Of a stretch of DNA of 64,000 nt, positions 46,597 through 55,699 are shown in pieces. This stretch comes from Streptomyces celluloflavus. GTDB taxonomy: Bacteria; Actinomycetota; Actinomycetes; Streptomycetales; Streptomycetaceae. The stretch covers positions 124,001 through 188,000 of the forward strand of contig JOEL01000002.1 of NCBI GenBank assembly GCA_000720995.1. The letters are read 5' to 3'. The position numbers and the translations under genes were made by a program. The notes under the pieces were generated by a model. It was not told where the DNA came from. It was given only the letters and a program-made list of their open reading frames with translations, and ran no database searches. Position 1 is the first letter of the stretch, and the number at the start of each line of letters is the position of its first letter.

Positions 46597-46631
46597 GGCG
46601 GGCGGCGGGTACGGGGGTCCCGCCGCCCGCC
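46597..46631. terminator. Bidirectional terminator between davB and the LLM oxidoreductase
   Basis: GGCGGGCGGCGGG (46597-46609) pairs with CCCGCCGCCCGCC (46619-46631). It sits exactly between two convergent stops (46571 and 46638). Confidence 0.75.
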
Positions 46632-46637
46632 CCGGAG

Positions 46638-47570
46638 CTACAGCCCCGCCGCGCGCACCGCGGCGTACAGCCCGGCGGCCCGGTCGGTCAGTTCCGCCGC
46701 GTCCCGGCAGTGCGTCTGCACGTCCAGCAGCACCTCGTGCGCACCCGCCGCGGCGGCGCCGGCCAGGTCCTCGACGATCTGGTCGTGGCTGCCGCGGTAC
46801 GGGGGCCGGTCCCGCTCCGGCAGCGGCTTCCCGGTCGGCTCCGCGCCGACCCGCAGGCAGACGTCGAGTGCCCCGGCCGTCCGGCCGTGCCGCTCCGCCG
46901 CCGCCGTCAGCCGCGCCAGTTGCGCGCGGAGCCGCTCTCCCGTCAGATGGGCCGGGAGCCAGCCGTCGGCGCGGCGCGCCACCCGCTCCAGGGCCCGGCC
47001 GCCGGCCCCGGCCAGATAGACCGGGATCGGACGGGCGGGCTTGGGACCGACCGAGGCGGGCGCGATCTCGGTGTAGGCGCCCCGGTACGCCACCGGATCG
47101 GGGCCCCAGACCGCCGCGCAGACGTCCAGCAGCTCGTCCAGCTGGGCGCCGCGGTCGGCGAAGCCGGTGACCCCGGCCGCGCGGTACTCGTCTCGCGACC
47201 AGCCGGTGCCCAGCCCCGCCAGCACCCGGCCGCCGCTGGCCGCGTCGAGCGTCGCCAGGGTGCGGGCGAACGGGAACGGCGCGTGCAGCCCCGAGACCAG
47301 CACGCTGCTGCCCAGCCGGACCCGGTCCGTGACGGCGGCGGCCAGGGTGAGCGTGACCAGCGGGTCGGCGCACGCGCGGTAGAGGTCGGGCCAGGGCACG
47401 CCGTCGATGCCGTACAGGCCCTCCAGGGGGTCGCGGGGCAGCACCGTCCGCTCGAAGACCCACACGCTGTCGTACCCGATCTCCTCCGCCGCGCGGGCGA
47501 CCTCCGGCACCGCGTGCCCCGGGTCGTACTGCGCCATCTGGGGCAGCCCCAGTCCCAGCCGTAGCGTCAT
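46638..47570 (-). CDS. F420-dependent LLM-class oxidoreductase
   Basis: 310 residues of the luciferase-like barrel. LRLGLGLPQMAQYDPGHAVPEVARAAEEIGYDSVWVFER (in parts) starts the fold; VTDRVRLGSSVLVSGLHAPF and GLGTGWSRDEYRAAG are the typical cofactor and loop motifs of the TIGR03619-like group that uses coenzyme F420. IPVYLAGAGGRALERVARRADGW follows. ATG 47570 was chosen; the frame continues upstream without homology and the ribosome-binding site is weak. The substrate is unknown. It converges on davB and is read away from the DUF5995 gene. Confidence 0.88.
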   Translation of the reverse strand: MTLRLGLGLPQMAQYDPGHAVPEVARAAEEIGYDSVWVFERTVLPRDPLEGLYGIDGVPWPDLYRACADPLVTLTLAAAVTDRVRLGSSVLVSGLHAPFPFARTLATLDAASGGRVLAGLGTGWSRDEYRAAGVTGFADRGAQLDELLDVCAAVWGPDPVAYRGAYTEIAPASVGPKPARPIPVYLAGAGGRALERVARRADGWLPAHLTGERLRAQLARLTAAAERHGRTAGALDVCLRVGAEPTGKPLPERDRPPYRGSHDQIVEDLAGAAAAGAHEVLLDVQTHCRDAAELTDRAAGLYAAVRAAGL

Positions 47571-47638
47571 GGGGCGCACCCTACGACCGCCGGTGGCGGA
47601 GGGGAATCCGCGCGGCGGCCGTGCCCCGGGGCGGCGGG

Positions 47639-48406
47639 TCAGTTCAAGGGGGTGAGCAGGCACCGGCCGATCAGGCCGACGCCGGCGTCCAGCCGCGCGG
47701 CGAACTCCTGGGCCGCTTCGGGCAGCCGGCGCGCGCCCCACAGCATCCGGGCCGCGGCCCAGGCGCCGTCCCTGGCCATCTCCAGGCTCCAGCAGCCGGC
47801 GAGATGGGTGAGCGGATCGGCGAGCTCCAGCAGATCGGGACCGGGCATCAGGCTCTCCCGGATCCGCTCCTCCAGACTCGTCAGCACCGTCCCGATCCGG
47901 TCGAAGTCCTCCTGGAGGGCGGGCGGTTCGCAGTCCAGCGCATGGCAGGTGTCCACCACCGCGAGCGCCAGGTCGTGCCCGATGTGCGCGTTGATACCGG
48001 CCAGCGCGAACTGCAGCGGGCGGATGCCGGGATGGCCGCGGAGCTGGAAGAGCGGCCGCCAGCAGGCCGGCGGCCGCAGCCCCGCGGCCTCGGCGTCCAG
48101 CGCGCCGAAGTAGCGCCGTGCGAACCGGACATCCAGCTCGCCGGCGGCCACCGGATCCTCGAACGCGCCGTCCCCCAGACGCCGCGCCACCGTCTCGGTG
48201 ACGGTCAGATAGACGCGGTTGAAGACGGCCACGCCGTCCCGTGCGGGCAGTGCGGCCTCCAGCGCCCGCATCCGCGCCAGCACCCCTGCCATGCCGCCGC
48301 CCGCCGGGTCCGTGGCCGCGGGTGCCGTACCGTCGGCGGGCCGGCGCGCGGTCCGCCCGGTCGTGTCCGGCCGGGCGGGTCCGCCGTACCGCTGAGTGAT
48401 CGTCAT
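47639..48406 (-). CDS. DUF5995 family protein
   Basis: 255 residues, function unknown. After a disordered first 40 residues comes an all-helical domain: MRALEAALPARDGVAVFNRVYLTVTE, LDVRFARRYFGALDA, FALAGINAHIGHDLALAVVDTCHAL, and LAGCWSLEMARDGAWAAARMLWGAR. The INAHIGHDL block, with two His and an Asp, is the most conserved-looking part and could bind metal or ligand. ATG 48406 was chosen with only a weak ribosome-binding site; an internal ATG at the MAGVLARMRALEAAL stretch is an alternative. It lies 69 bp upstream of the LLM gene in the same direction. Confidence 0.82.
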   Translation of the reverse strand: MTITQRYGGPARPDTTGRTARRPADGTAPAATDPAGGGMAGVLARMRALEAALPARDGVAVFNRVYLTVTETVARRLGDGAFEDPVAAGELDVRFARRYFGALDAEAAGLRPPACWRPLFQLRGHPGIRPLQFALAGINAHIGHDLALAVVDTCHALDCEPPALQEDFDRIGTVLTSLEERIRESLMPGPDLLELADPLTHLAGCWSLEMARDGAWAAARMLWGARRLPEAAQEFAARLDAGVGLIGRCLLTPLN

Positions 48407-48543
48407 CGACTCAGCGTGACAGCCGGAGCGTCCCTCCCGTCGCCCGCCAAGGGGTGTTGACCGGATCGGGGTAACCACCGGCGCGCCCGCTTGTGCTGTT
48501 CCCGGGCCGCCCCGGAGACCGGGAACGGCCTCGGGGCCGGGGG

Positions 48544-49947
48544 TCAGGTCCGGTCGCCCGGGGGCCGGTCGCCGTCCGGGCTGGCGTACGAGGAGGTCCC
48601 CTCGTCCAGCAGCGGCGGCTGCTCCTTGAGGTGGGCGGGGGCCATCGCCCGCAGGACGTGGTAGCCGGAGAGCACCACGATCGTGCCCAGCGCGATACCG
48701 CTCAGCTCGAAGTTGTCGCTGATCTTGAGGCCGACGCCGCCGACGCCGATGATGACGCCCGCGGCGACCGGCACGAGGTTGAGCGGATTGCGCAGATCCA
48801 CCTTGTTGTGCACCCAGATCTGGGCGCCGAGCAGGCCGATCATGCCGTACAGGATGACGGTGATACCGCCCAGGACGCCCCCGGGGATGGCGGCCACCAC
48901 CGCGCCGAACTTCGGGCACAGGCCGAACAGCAGGGCGAAGCAGGCCGCCGCCCAGTAGGCCGCGGTGGAGTAGACCCGGGTCGCCGCCATCACGCCGATG
49001 TTCTCGGAGTAGGTGGTGTTGGGCGGGCCGCCCAGCGCGGTGGAGAGCACGGAGGCCGCGCCGTCCGCGGAGATCGCGGTGCCGAGCTTGTCGTCCAGCG
49101 GGTCACCGGTCATCTCGCCGACCGCCTTGACGTGTCCGGCGTTCTCCGCGACCAGCGCGATCACGACGGGGAGCGCGACCAGGATCGCCGACCACTGGAA
49201 GCTGGGGCCGTGGAACGACGGCAGGCCGATCCAGTTCGCCGAGCCGACCGCGGAGAAGTCCAGCCGCCAGTGGTCGACGAGCTGCCCGGCGCCGTTGACC
49301 GAATGGATCATGCCGAAGACCCGGTCGAAGACCCAGGAGATGCCGTACCCGAAGACCAGGCCGAGGAAGATCGCGATCCGGGACCAGAAGCCGCGCAGGC
49401 AGACCACGGCGAGCCCGGTGAAGAGCATCGTCAGCAGCGCCACCCACTGGTCCTGCGGCCAGTACGTACGCGCCGTCACCGGTGCCAGGTTGAAGCCGAT
49501 CAGCATCACCACCGCACCGGTCACCACCGGCGGCATCGCGGCGTGGATGATCCGCGCGCCGAAGCGCTGGACCGCGACCCCCACGAGGAAGAGCGCGACG
49601 CCGACGACCAGGACCGCGCCGGTCACGGTCGCGCTGGTACCGCCCTGTGCCCGGATGACGGCGGCGACGCCGACGAAGGAGAGCGAACAGCCCAGATAGG
49701 AGGGCACCCGGCCGCGGGTGGCCAGCAGGAAGATGACCGTCGCGACACCGGACATCATGATCGCGAGGTTGGGGTCGAGTCCCATCAGGACCGGTGCGAC
49801 GAAACTCGCGCCGAACATCGCGACCACGTGCTGCGCGCCCAGGCCCGCGGTCCGCGGCCACGACAGCCGCTCGTCCGGCCTGACCACGGCTCCCGGGGCG
49901 GGGTTGCGACCGTCGCCATGCACGGTCCAGCGCACGCCGAGACCCAT
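48544..49947 (-). CDS. Uracil/xanthine permease, NCS2 family
   Basis: 467 residues with about 14 membrane segments. GAQHVVAMFGASFVAPVLMG is the NCS2 first-helix QH motif and VALVAENAGHVKAVGEMTG the substrate-site Glu/NAGH motif of UraA-type uracil permeases. The C-terminal tail is short and polar. ATG 49947 was chosen for GTGGAG 5 nt ahead; an upstream ATG at 49968 lacks a ribosome-binding site. It runs divergent from the thioesterase gene across a 233-bp gap. Uracil uptake complements the pyr operon at 14-24 kb, and xanthine is the alternative substrate. Confidence 0.9.
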   Translation of the reverse strand: MGLGVRWTVHGDGRNPAPGAVVRPDERLSWPRTAGLGAQHVVAMFGASFVAPVLMGLDPNLAIMMSGVATVIFLLATRGRVPSYLGCSLSFVGVAAVIRAQGGTSATVTGAVLVVGVALFLVGVAVQRFGARIIHAAMPPVVTGAVVMLIGFNLAPVTARTYWPQDQWVALLTMLFTGLAVVCLRGFWSRIAIFLGLVFGYGISWVFDRVFGMIHSVNGAGQLVDHWRLDFSAVGSANWIGLPSFHGPSFQWSAILVALPVVIALVAENAGHVKAVGEMTGDPLDDKLGTAISADGAASVLSTALGGPPNTTYSENIGVMAATRVYSTAAYWAAACFALLFGLCPKFGAVVAAIPGGVLGGITVILYGMIGLLGAQIWVHNKVDLRNPLNLVPVAAGVIIGVGGVGLKISDNFELSGIALGTIVVLSGYHVLRAMAPAHLKEQPPLLDEGTSSYASPDGDRPPGDRT

Positions 49948-50180
49948 GACTGCTCCACTTCTTCGCACGGTGATGACCGGGCAATGTTAGTGCGGGGTAA
50001 TTCCGCTTTGTCCTGATAAGTAACGGTCCAAGGTCTATGCCCTCGGTCACTCGTCACGGCGGACGAAGCATTCTAAGCAGCCGCTTTACGATGGGGCCGA
50101 CCCGTGACGGCGGTGCCCCGGTCGCGACAGCGGCACCGCCGAGGGCACCCATCGCACCAAGAACTTCAGGAGCACCACCC

Positions 50181-50663
50181 GTGAGCGTCGAACCCCGCCG
50201 GCCCGTCCACCCCGTCCCGTACGGAGAACTGGTCCCCGTCACCGTCCACTTCGACGACCTCGACGCGCTGGGCATGCTCCACAACGCCCGCTACCCGCTG
50301 CTGGTCGAACGCGCCTGGACCGCCTACTGGCACGACCGCGGCTACGGCTTCGACGGGGACTGGGCCGCCGCGGGCGATATGTGCAACGTCATCAAGGAGG
50401 TACAGGTCTCCTACGAGCGGCCGCTCACCCGCCCCGGCCACTACGCCGCCCACCTGTGGATCGAACGCCTCGGCCGCACCGGCCTCACCTACGGCTTCCG
50501 GCTCTGCTCCGCCGACGGCACCGAGACCTATGCCCGGGGCCACCGGGTGCTCGTCCGGGTCGATCCGCAGGCCCTGCGGCCCACCCCCTGGTCCGACCGG
50601 GCCCGCACGACAGCGGCGGAGCTGCTGCGCCCGCAGGAGGCGGCGGAGGCGGACGCGGCCTGA
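50181..50663 (+). CDS. Acyl-CoA thioesterase, 4HBT hotdog fold
   Basis: 160 residues. The hotdog motif VHFDDLDALGMLHNARYPLLVERAW carries the 4HBT catalytic Asp and the GMLHN turn. SYERPLTRPGHYAAHLWIERLGRTGLTYGFRL supplies the sheet, read in parts. The acyl substrate is unknown. GTG 50181 was chosen because CAGGAG lies 8 nt upstream and the upstream extension has no homology. The C-terminus is Ala/Glu-rich. Confidence 0.9.
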   Translation: MSVEPRRPVHPVPYGELVPVTVHFDDLDALGMLHNARYPLLVERAWTAYWHDRGYGFDGDWAAAGDMCNVIKEVQVSYERPLTRPGHYAAHLWIERLGRTGLTYGFRLCSADGTETYARGHRVLVRVDPQALRPTPWSDRARTTAAELLRPQEAAEADAA

Positions 50664-50760
50664 GCGCGGGCGGCCGGGGGCGGTACGGAACCGCCTCCCG
50701 GCCCGGCCCCGGGCGGTGATCGGAAGGGCGCCCGGCCGGTGGTCGCAAGGGTCTCGGGAG

Positions 50761-51993
50761 TCACCGGGGCTCCAGGTCGGCGGCCTCACCGGACACCGCC
50801 GCCGTACGCCCCGGCACCCGCAGCACCCGGGCGCCGGCGATCAGCCCGAAGGCCAGCACCGTGACCATCACGAACGACACGGTCAGCGAGGTCGCCTGGG
50901 CTATCCCGCCGATCGCGGAGGGCGCGATCAGACCGGAGGCGTAGGTGATCGTGGCGACGCCCGCGATGGCCTGGCTGGGGGCCGGGCCGCTGCGCGCGGC
51001 GGCCGCGAAGGCCAGCGGTACCACGACCGCGATGCCCAGCCCCACCAGGGCGAACCCGCCCATCGCCGCCACCGGGTGCGGCGCCGCCACGATCAGCAGA
51101 CCGCCCGCGGTCGCCAGCACCCCGCTGGTCCGTACGGTGCGCACCGCGCCGAAGCGGGCCACCACCTTGTCACCGGCCAGCCGGGCGAGGGCCATCGTGC
51201 AGGCGAAGGCGGTGGTCGAGGCGGCCGCCAGGCCCGCGTCGGTACCCAGTTCGTCGCGGAGGTAGACCGCCGACCAGTCCAGGCTGGCGCCCTCCGCGAA
51301 GACCGCGCAGAACCCGATCGCCCCGATGACCAGCGCGGACTTCGGCGGCAGGGTGAAGCGCGGCGGCGGGTGCTCGTCGGGGGCGCGGCGCAGGTCCAGT
51401 ACGCCCTGGCAGGCGAGCGCGCCGAGGACCGTCAGTACGAGCGCGGCACCGGCCAGATGGAGCCGGGCGTCCGCCCCGGCGTGCGCCGCGACGGTGCCGG
51501 CCGCCGAGCCGAGCAGGGCGCCCACGCTCCACATGCCGTGCAGCCCCGACATGATCGGCTTGCCGAGCCGGTCCTCGGTCTCCACGCCCAGCGCGTTCAT
51601 CGCCACATCCGACATGCCGGCGCTCGCGCCGTACGCCAGCAGCGCCGGGCAGAGCGCGTACAGGCTGGGGGAGAGGGCGGGCAGGGCCAGCGCCAGCGTC
51701 CAGAGCGCGAGGAGCCCGCGCAATGCGGTGCGGGCGCCGAAGCGGTGGCTGATCCGGCCGGCGAGCGGCATGGCCAGGGACGCGCCGATCGCGGGGAAGG
51801 CGAGGGCCAGGCCCAGCTGGCCCGCGGTGATGCCGGTGTGGTCCTGGATCCAGGGGATGCGGGTGGCGAAGTTGCCGGTCACCGCGCCGTGGACGAGGAA
51901 GACGAGCGCGATGGCCCAGCGCGCGCGGCGCAGCCTGTTCGCGGGGTGGTGCGGGGAGGGTGGGGTCGCGTCGGGGACGCCGTGGCCGGCCAT
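50761..51993 (-). CDS. MFS transporter
   Basis: 410 residues, 12 membrane helices. WAIALVFLVHGAVTGNFATRIPWIQDHTG starts helix 1, and AGRISHRFGARTALRGLLAL is the loop 2-3 motif A of the family; LAGDKVVARFGAVRTVRTSG repeats it after the central loop. ATGs at both ends fit; 51993 was chosen. It is divergent from the ROK regulator with a 70-bp shared promoter region, so that regulator most likely controls it. The substrate is unknown; a sugar is possible given the ROK partner, though the ROK protein has lost typical sugar/zinc residues. Confidence 0.9.
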   Translation of the reverse strand: MAGHGVPDATPPSPHHPANRLRRARWAIALVFLVHGAVTGNFATRIPWIQDHTGITAGQLGLALAFPAIGASLAMPLAGRISHRFGARTALRGLLALWTLALALPALSPSLYALCPALLAYGASAGMSDVAMNALGVETEDRLGKPIMSGLHGMWSVGALLGSAAGTVAAHAGADARLHLAGAALVLTVLGALACQGVLDLRRAPDEHPPPRFTLPPKSALVIGAIGFCAVFAEGASLDWSAVYLRDELGTDAGLAAASTTAFACTMALARLAGDKVVARFGAVRTVRTSGVLATAGGLLIVAAPHPVAAMGGFALVGLGIAVVVPLAFAAAARSGPAPSQAIAGVATITYASGLIAPSAIGGIAQATSLTVSFVMVTVLAFGLIAGARVLRVPGRTAAVSGEAADLEPR

Positions 51994-52002
51994 GGCGGTA
52001 AA

Positions 52003-52036
52003 CTATCAGGGACCCTTCCTGTTAATAAGGGACAGG
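52003..52036. promoter_or_regulatory. Possible operator between the MFS and ROK genes
   Basis: Short inverted elements CAGG...CCTG (52007-52010, 52018-52021) and CCTGT...ACAGG (52018-52022, 52032-52036) flank the A+T-rich centre GTTAATAAGG. The region must hold both divergent promoters. On the minus strand GATAGT lies about 15 nt before the MFS ATG, so that transcript would have almost no leader. Confidence 0.4.
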
Positions 52037-52063
52037 GGGGAGACGGTCTGGAAGGATCCCGCC

Positions 52064-53311
52064 ATGCATGCACTGCGCGCGGCGGCCGCCGGCCGCACCG
52101 CCTCCCCGAGCACCGCACGGCTGATCAACGACCGCATCGCCCTCCAACTCCTCCAGTCCGAGGGGCCGTTGACGGCCGGTCAGCTCACCTCGTTGACCGG
52201 TCTCTCCCGGCCGACCGTCGCGGACCTCGTCGACCGCCTCCAAGCGGCCGGTCTGATCGCCGTCGTCGGGGAGAGCGGCGCCCGGCGGCGCGGGCCCAAC
52301 GCCAAGCTGTACGGCATCGTCGCCGACCGGGCCCATCTGGTCGGCCTCGATCTGCGCGCCCACAGCGTCACCGTCGCGGTCGCCGACCTCCTCGGCCGGG
52401 TATGCGCCGAGCGCACCGTCCCCATCGGCCCCGACGACCCGCCCGGCCGGGCCGTCGCGACCGCCCTCGCCGCCTTGGACGCGGCCCTCGGCGCGGCGGG
52501 CGCGGGCCGCCCGCAGGCCATCGCCGTCGGCGCCCCCGGTCTGGTCGACCCCGCCACCGGCCGGTTCGGCGGCACCGACTGGATCCCCGCCTGGCACGCG
52601 GCGCTGGTCGGCGCGCTCCAGGACCGGACGGCCGCACCGGTGCTGCTGGAGAACGAGGTCAACCTCGCCGCCCTCGCGGAACAGCGCGACGGCGCGGCCA
52701 CCGACCGCGACACCTTCGTCCTGCTCTGGCTGGGGCACGGCACCGGCGCCGCGGTGGTCCTGGACGGCAGACTGCGGCGCGGCGCCTCCGGCGGTACCGG
52801 CGAGATCGGCTTCCTGCCCGTCCCCGGCACCGACGGGCTCCCCACGGCCGGCGGCTGCGACGGCGGCTTCCACTCACTGGCCGGCTCCGCCGCGATCTGC
52901 GCGCTCGCGGCGGCACACGGTCTGCGGCCCGGCCCGCTCGCCCCGGGAGCCGCACCCGATGCCGGTGCCGACACCGATGCCGACGCCCCGCCCGCCGAAT
53001 CCGTCGTCCGGGCCGCCGTCGCCGCCGGCGGCGGGGGCGACGCGTTCCTCGACGCGCTGGCCGCCCGGATCGCCCTCGGCGTGGCGGCCGTCTGCGCCGT
53101 GCTCGACCCGGGGTGCGTCGTCCTCGGCGGCGAGATCGGCCGGAGCGGCGGCGACGCGCTCGCCACCCGGGTGGCCGGACACCTCGCGCGGATCTCCCCG
53201 CTGGCCACCGAGGTACGCGCGGGCACGGTCGGCGGGCGGGCGGTGCTGCACGGCGCGGTGCTCGCCGCGACGGACGCCGCGCAGAACGAGCTGTTCGCGC
53301 CCGCGCGCTGA
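52064..53311 (+). CDS. ROK-family transcriptional regulator with a degenerate zinc site
   Basis: 415 residues. A winged HTH (about 28-75, GPLTAGQLTSLTGLSRPTVADLV) precedes the ROK ATPase-like domain with AIAVGAPGLVDPATGRF and LLENEVNLAALAE. The canonical ROK zinc motif CxCGxxGCxE reads TAGGCDGGFH, losing all three Cys, and the EIGH His is EIGF. Zinc binding and probably kinase-type chemistry are therefore absent. A Gly/Ala/Asp-rich insert lies at about 300-325. ATG 52064 follows GGAAGG at 8 nt. It probably represses the divergent MFS gene. Confidence 0.9.
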   Translation: MHALRAAAAGRTASPSTARLINDRIALQLLQSEGPLTAGQLTSLTGLSRPTVADLVDRLQAAGLIAVVGESGARRRGPNAKLYGIVADRAHLVGLDLRAHSVTVAVADLLGRVCAERTVPIGPDDPPGRAVATALAALDAALGAAGAGRPQAIAVGAPGLVDPATGRFGGTDWIPAWHAALVGALQDRTAAPVLLENEVNLAALAEQRDGAATDRDTFVLLWLGHGTGAAVVLDGRLRRGASGGTGEIGFLPVPGTDGLPTAGGCDGGFHSLAGSAAICALAAAHGLRPGPLAPGAAPDAGADTDADAPPAESVVRAAVAAGGGGDAFLDALAARIALGVAAVCAVLDPGCVVLGGEIGRSGGDALATRVAGHLARISPLATEVRAGTVGGRAVLHGAVLAATDAAQNELFAPAR

Positions 53312-53330
53312 CGCCCCGGCCGTCCCGCCC

Positions 53331-54110
53331 TCACCCGTTCGCCGCGCGGCCGCCCCGCGCCGCCAGGAAGTCGCCGTAGCCGAACCGCCCGGCCGGCTGG
53401 TCGAGTGCGAGGTTCTCGCCCCGCGACAGCGCACCGAACGCGGCCCCCGGCAGCCGCAGCGGCACCACCAGCCGGCGCCGCCCGCCGGCCCGCAGCGTCC
53501 GGTGCACCAGCTCGCGCACCTCGAACACCTCGGGGCCGCCCAGGTCCGCGACCCGCCCGGCCGGCTCCCCGGCCGCCAGCTCCGCCAGCCGGGCGGCGAC
53601 GTCCCGCACATCGACCGGCTGCACCCGTACCCCGGACGGCACCGGCAGCACCGGCAGCCGCGCCCCGGCCTTGACGATGCGCAGCACGAGGTCGTGGAAC
53701 TGCGTGGTGCGCAGCACCGTCCAGCCGAGCCCGGACGCCTCGACCGCACGCTCCACCGCGAGCTTGGTGCGGTAGTAGCCGAACGGGATCCGGTCCACGC
53801 CGACGATGGAGATGTAGACCAGATGGGGGACGCCCGCCGCCCGCGCCGCCGCGATGAGCCGGCCGGCCGCCTCCTCGTCACCGCCCGACGGCGCCGTGGC
53901 GCAGTGCACGATCGCGTCCACGCCCGCCACCGCCGCGGCCAGCCCGGTGCCGTCCCGCAGATCGACCGCGTACGCCGTCAGCCCCGTACGCCCGATACCG
54001 GTGTGCGGCCGCCGGCTCAGCGACCGGACGTCGTGGCCGTCATCGAGGAGCCGGTCGACCAGGGCCCGTCCGAGCCTGCCCGTACCGCCGGTCACCAGAA
54101 TCGTCGCCAT
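53331..54110 (-). CDS. NmrA/SDR-type NAD(P)-binding protein
   Basis: 259 residues. The Rossmann loop TGGTGRLGRALVDRLL is at about 7-22, with VDAIVHCATAP and LVYISIVGVDRIPFGYYRTKLAVERAV as the atypical-SDR strand and helix. The classical YxxxK is present as YYRTK. Such proteins act as NAD(P)H-dependent reductases or redox sensors; no substrate is evident. ATG 54110 is preceded (minus strand) by AAGGAG-type sequence CAAGGAGTGATGCGCG. It converges on the ROK gene with only 19 bp between stops, and lies head-to-head with the riboflavin leader. Confidence 0.9.
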   Translation of the reverse strand: MATILVTGGTGRLGRALVDRLLDDGHDVRSLSRRPHTGIGRTGLTAYAVDLRDGTGLAAAVAGVDAIVHCATAPSGGDEEAAGRLIAAARAAGVPHLVYISIVGVDRIPFGYYRTKLAVERAVEASGLGWTVLRTTQFHDLVLRIVKAGARLPVLPVPSGVRVQPVDVRDVAARLAELAAGEPAGRVADLGGPEVFEVRELVHRTLRAGGRRRLVVPLRLPGAAFGALSRGENLALDQPAGRFGYGDFLAARGGRAANG

Positions 54111-54287
54111 CGCGCATCACTCCTTGGGTGGAGAAAGTGAGAAGAGTCTTTCCCGCTGTGACACGGCGCGCCCGCCGGGTGTGACAGGCAGGCCGGGCCC
54201 GGGGCTGTGAGACAGCCCACAAGGCTCCGCCCGCATGGGCCACGATCAGCCGTGGCAGACTGAAGCCGTACTGAGATAAAAGCAGCA

Positions 54288-54414
54288 GCGCACTCCGGGG
54301 TCGGTGTAATTCCGAGCCGGCGGTAACAGTCCGCGACCCGTCCGCAGCCAGCGGCCGGTTGAGCAGGTGAAATTCCTGCACCGACGGTGAAAGTCCGGAT
54401 GGGAGGCAGTGCGC
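54288..54414 (+). promoter_or_regulatory. FMN riboswitch (RFN element)
   Basis: The conserved RFN blocks are all present in order: CACTCCGGGGTCGGTGTAAT near 54291, CCGAGCCGGCGGTAACAGTCC, then GCAGGTGAAATTCCTGCACC, CCGACGGTGAAAGTCCGG and GGATGGGAGGCAGTGCG. The P1 stem pairs GCGCACT (54288-54294) with AGTGCGC (54408-54414). FMN binding would reduce rib gene expression. From the aptamer to ribD GTG 54571 is a 156-nt expression platform; I see no clear terminator with a T-run there, so translational or Rho-linked control is possible. Upstream of 54288 lies TGAGATAAA as a possible -10 region. Confidence 0.96.
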
Positions 54415-54570
54415 GGCGGGCGAGCATCGGTACACCGCCGTCGACGGCGCGTCCGGTCCATTTCCCCGGGCGAGCTCTCTTTTCCGACTGTGGTGTGCCC
54501 ATGGTCTCGTTTCCGCTCCTGTCGTTTCCGACAGCCCCGGAGTCCGTGCCCTGAGAGGCAGGAGGACCCG

Positions 54571-55698
54571 GTGGCCACCACACCCCCCGTCGAGACCGCG
54601 GCGATGAGCCGGGCCATCGAGCTCGCCGCGCGCGGCATCGGGCACACCAGCCCCAACCCCGTGGTCGGCTGCGTCGTCCTGGACTCCGCGGGCCGTACGG
54701 CGGGCGAGGGCTGGCACCAGCGCGCGGGCGGACCGCACGCCGAGATCCACGCACTGCGCGCCGCGGGGGAGCGGGCCAGGGGCGGCACCGCGATCGTCAC
54801 CCTGGAGCCCTGTAACCACACCGGCCGCACGGGTGCCTGCGCCCAGGCGCTGATCGACGCGGGGATCGCCCGCGTCGTCTACGCCGTCGCCGACCCCACC
54901 CCGACCGCGACAGGCGGCGCCGCCACCCTGGCGGGGGCCGGCCTCGACGTCGAGGCCGGACTGCTCGCCGGCACCGCCGCCGCCGGGAACGAAGCCTGGC
55001 TGACATCGGTGCTGCTCGGCCGCCCCTTCGTCCTGTGGAAGTACGCCGCCACGCTCGACGGCCGGATCGCCGCCGCCGACGGGACCAGCCGCTGGATCTC
55101 CTCGGCCGAGTCGCGCGCCGATGTGCACCGGCTGCGGGCCGCCGCGGACGCCGTCATCGTCGGCTCCGGCACCGCCCGCGCCGACGATCCGCAGCTCGGC
55201 GCCCGGGTCAGCGGCCTCGCCGACACCGAGGTCAGCCAGCCGCTGCGGGTCGTCGTCGACTCCGGCGCCGCCGCCGTCAAGGCCGGTGCCCGGGTTCTGG
55301 ACGGCACCGCCCCCACTCTCATCGCGGTCGCCGAGGACGCGGACGCCGCGCATCTCGACGGCCTCGCCCCGATCGTCCGGCTGCCGCGCGCCGCCGAAGG
55401 GCCCGGCCTGCACATCCCCGCCCTGCTCCAGGCGCTGTACGAGCGCGAGGTGCGCTCGGTCCTGCTCGAAGGCGGGCCCACGCTCGCCGGGGCCTTCTTC
55501 GCGGCCAAGGCCGTCGACAAGGTCATCGGCTACCTCGCGCCGGTACTGCTCGGTTCCGGGCCGGTGACCCTCGGCGACGCCGGCATCACCACCATCGCCC
55601 AGGCGCTGCGGCTCGACGTGACCGACACCGCACGGCTCGGCCCCGATCTGCGCATCACCGCCACCCCCGTCCGTCACACCCGTCCTGAGGAGAACTGA
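54571..55698 (+). CDS. ribD: Bifunctional riboflavin deaminase/reductase RibD
   Basis: 375 residues. The N-terminal deaminase (about 5-150) has the zinc motifs GPHAEIHAL (HAE) and LEPCNHTGRTGACAQAL (PCxxxGxxxxC). The C-terminal reductase (about 155-370) uses NADPH and has WKYAATLDGRIAAADGTSRWISS and LLEGGPTLAGAFF. It performs steps 2 and 3 of riboflavin synthesis. GTG 54571 lies 6 nt after AGGAGG. First gene of the riboswitch-controlled operon, and ribE starts 2 nt after its stop. Confidence 0.96.
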   Translation: MATTPPVETAAMSRAIELAARGIGHTSPNPVVGCVVLDSAGRTAGEGWHQRAGGPHAEIHALRAAGERARGGTAIVTLEPCNHTGRTGACAQALIDAGIARVVYAVADPTPTATGGAATLAGAGLDVEAGLLAGTAAAGNEAWLTSVLLGRPFVLWKYAATLDGRIAAADGTSRWISSAESRADVHRLRAAADAVIVGSGTARADDPQLGARVSGLADTEVSQPLRVVVDSGAAAVKAGARVLDGTAPTLIAVAEDADAAHLDGLAPIVRLPRAAEGPGLHIPALLQALYEREVRSVLLEGGPTLAGAFFAAKAVDKVIGYLAPVLLGSGPVTLGDAGITTIAQALRLDVTDTARLGPDLRITATPVRHTRPEEN

Positions 55699-55699
55699 A

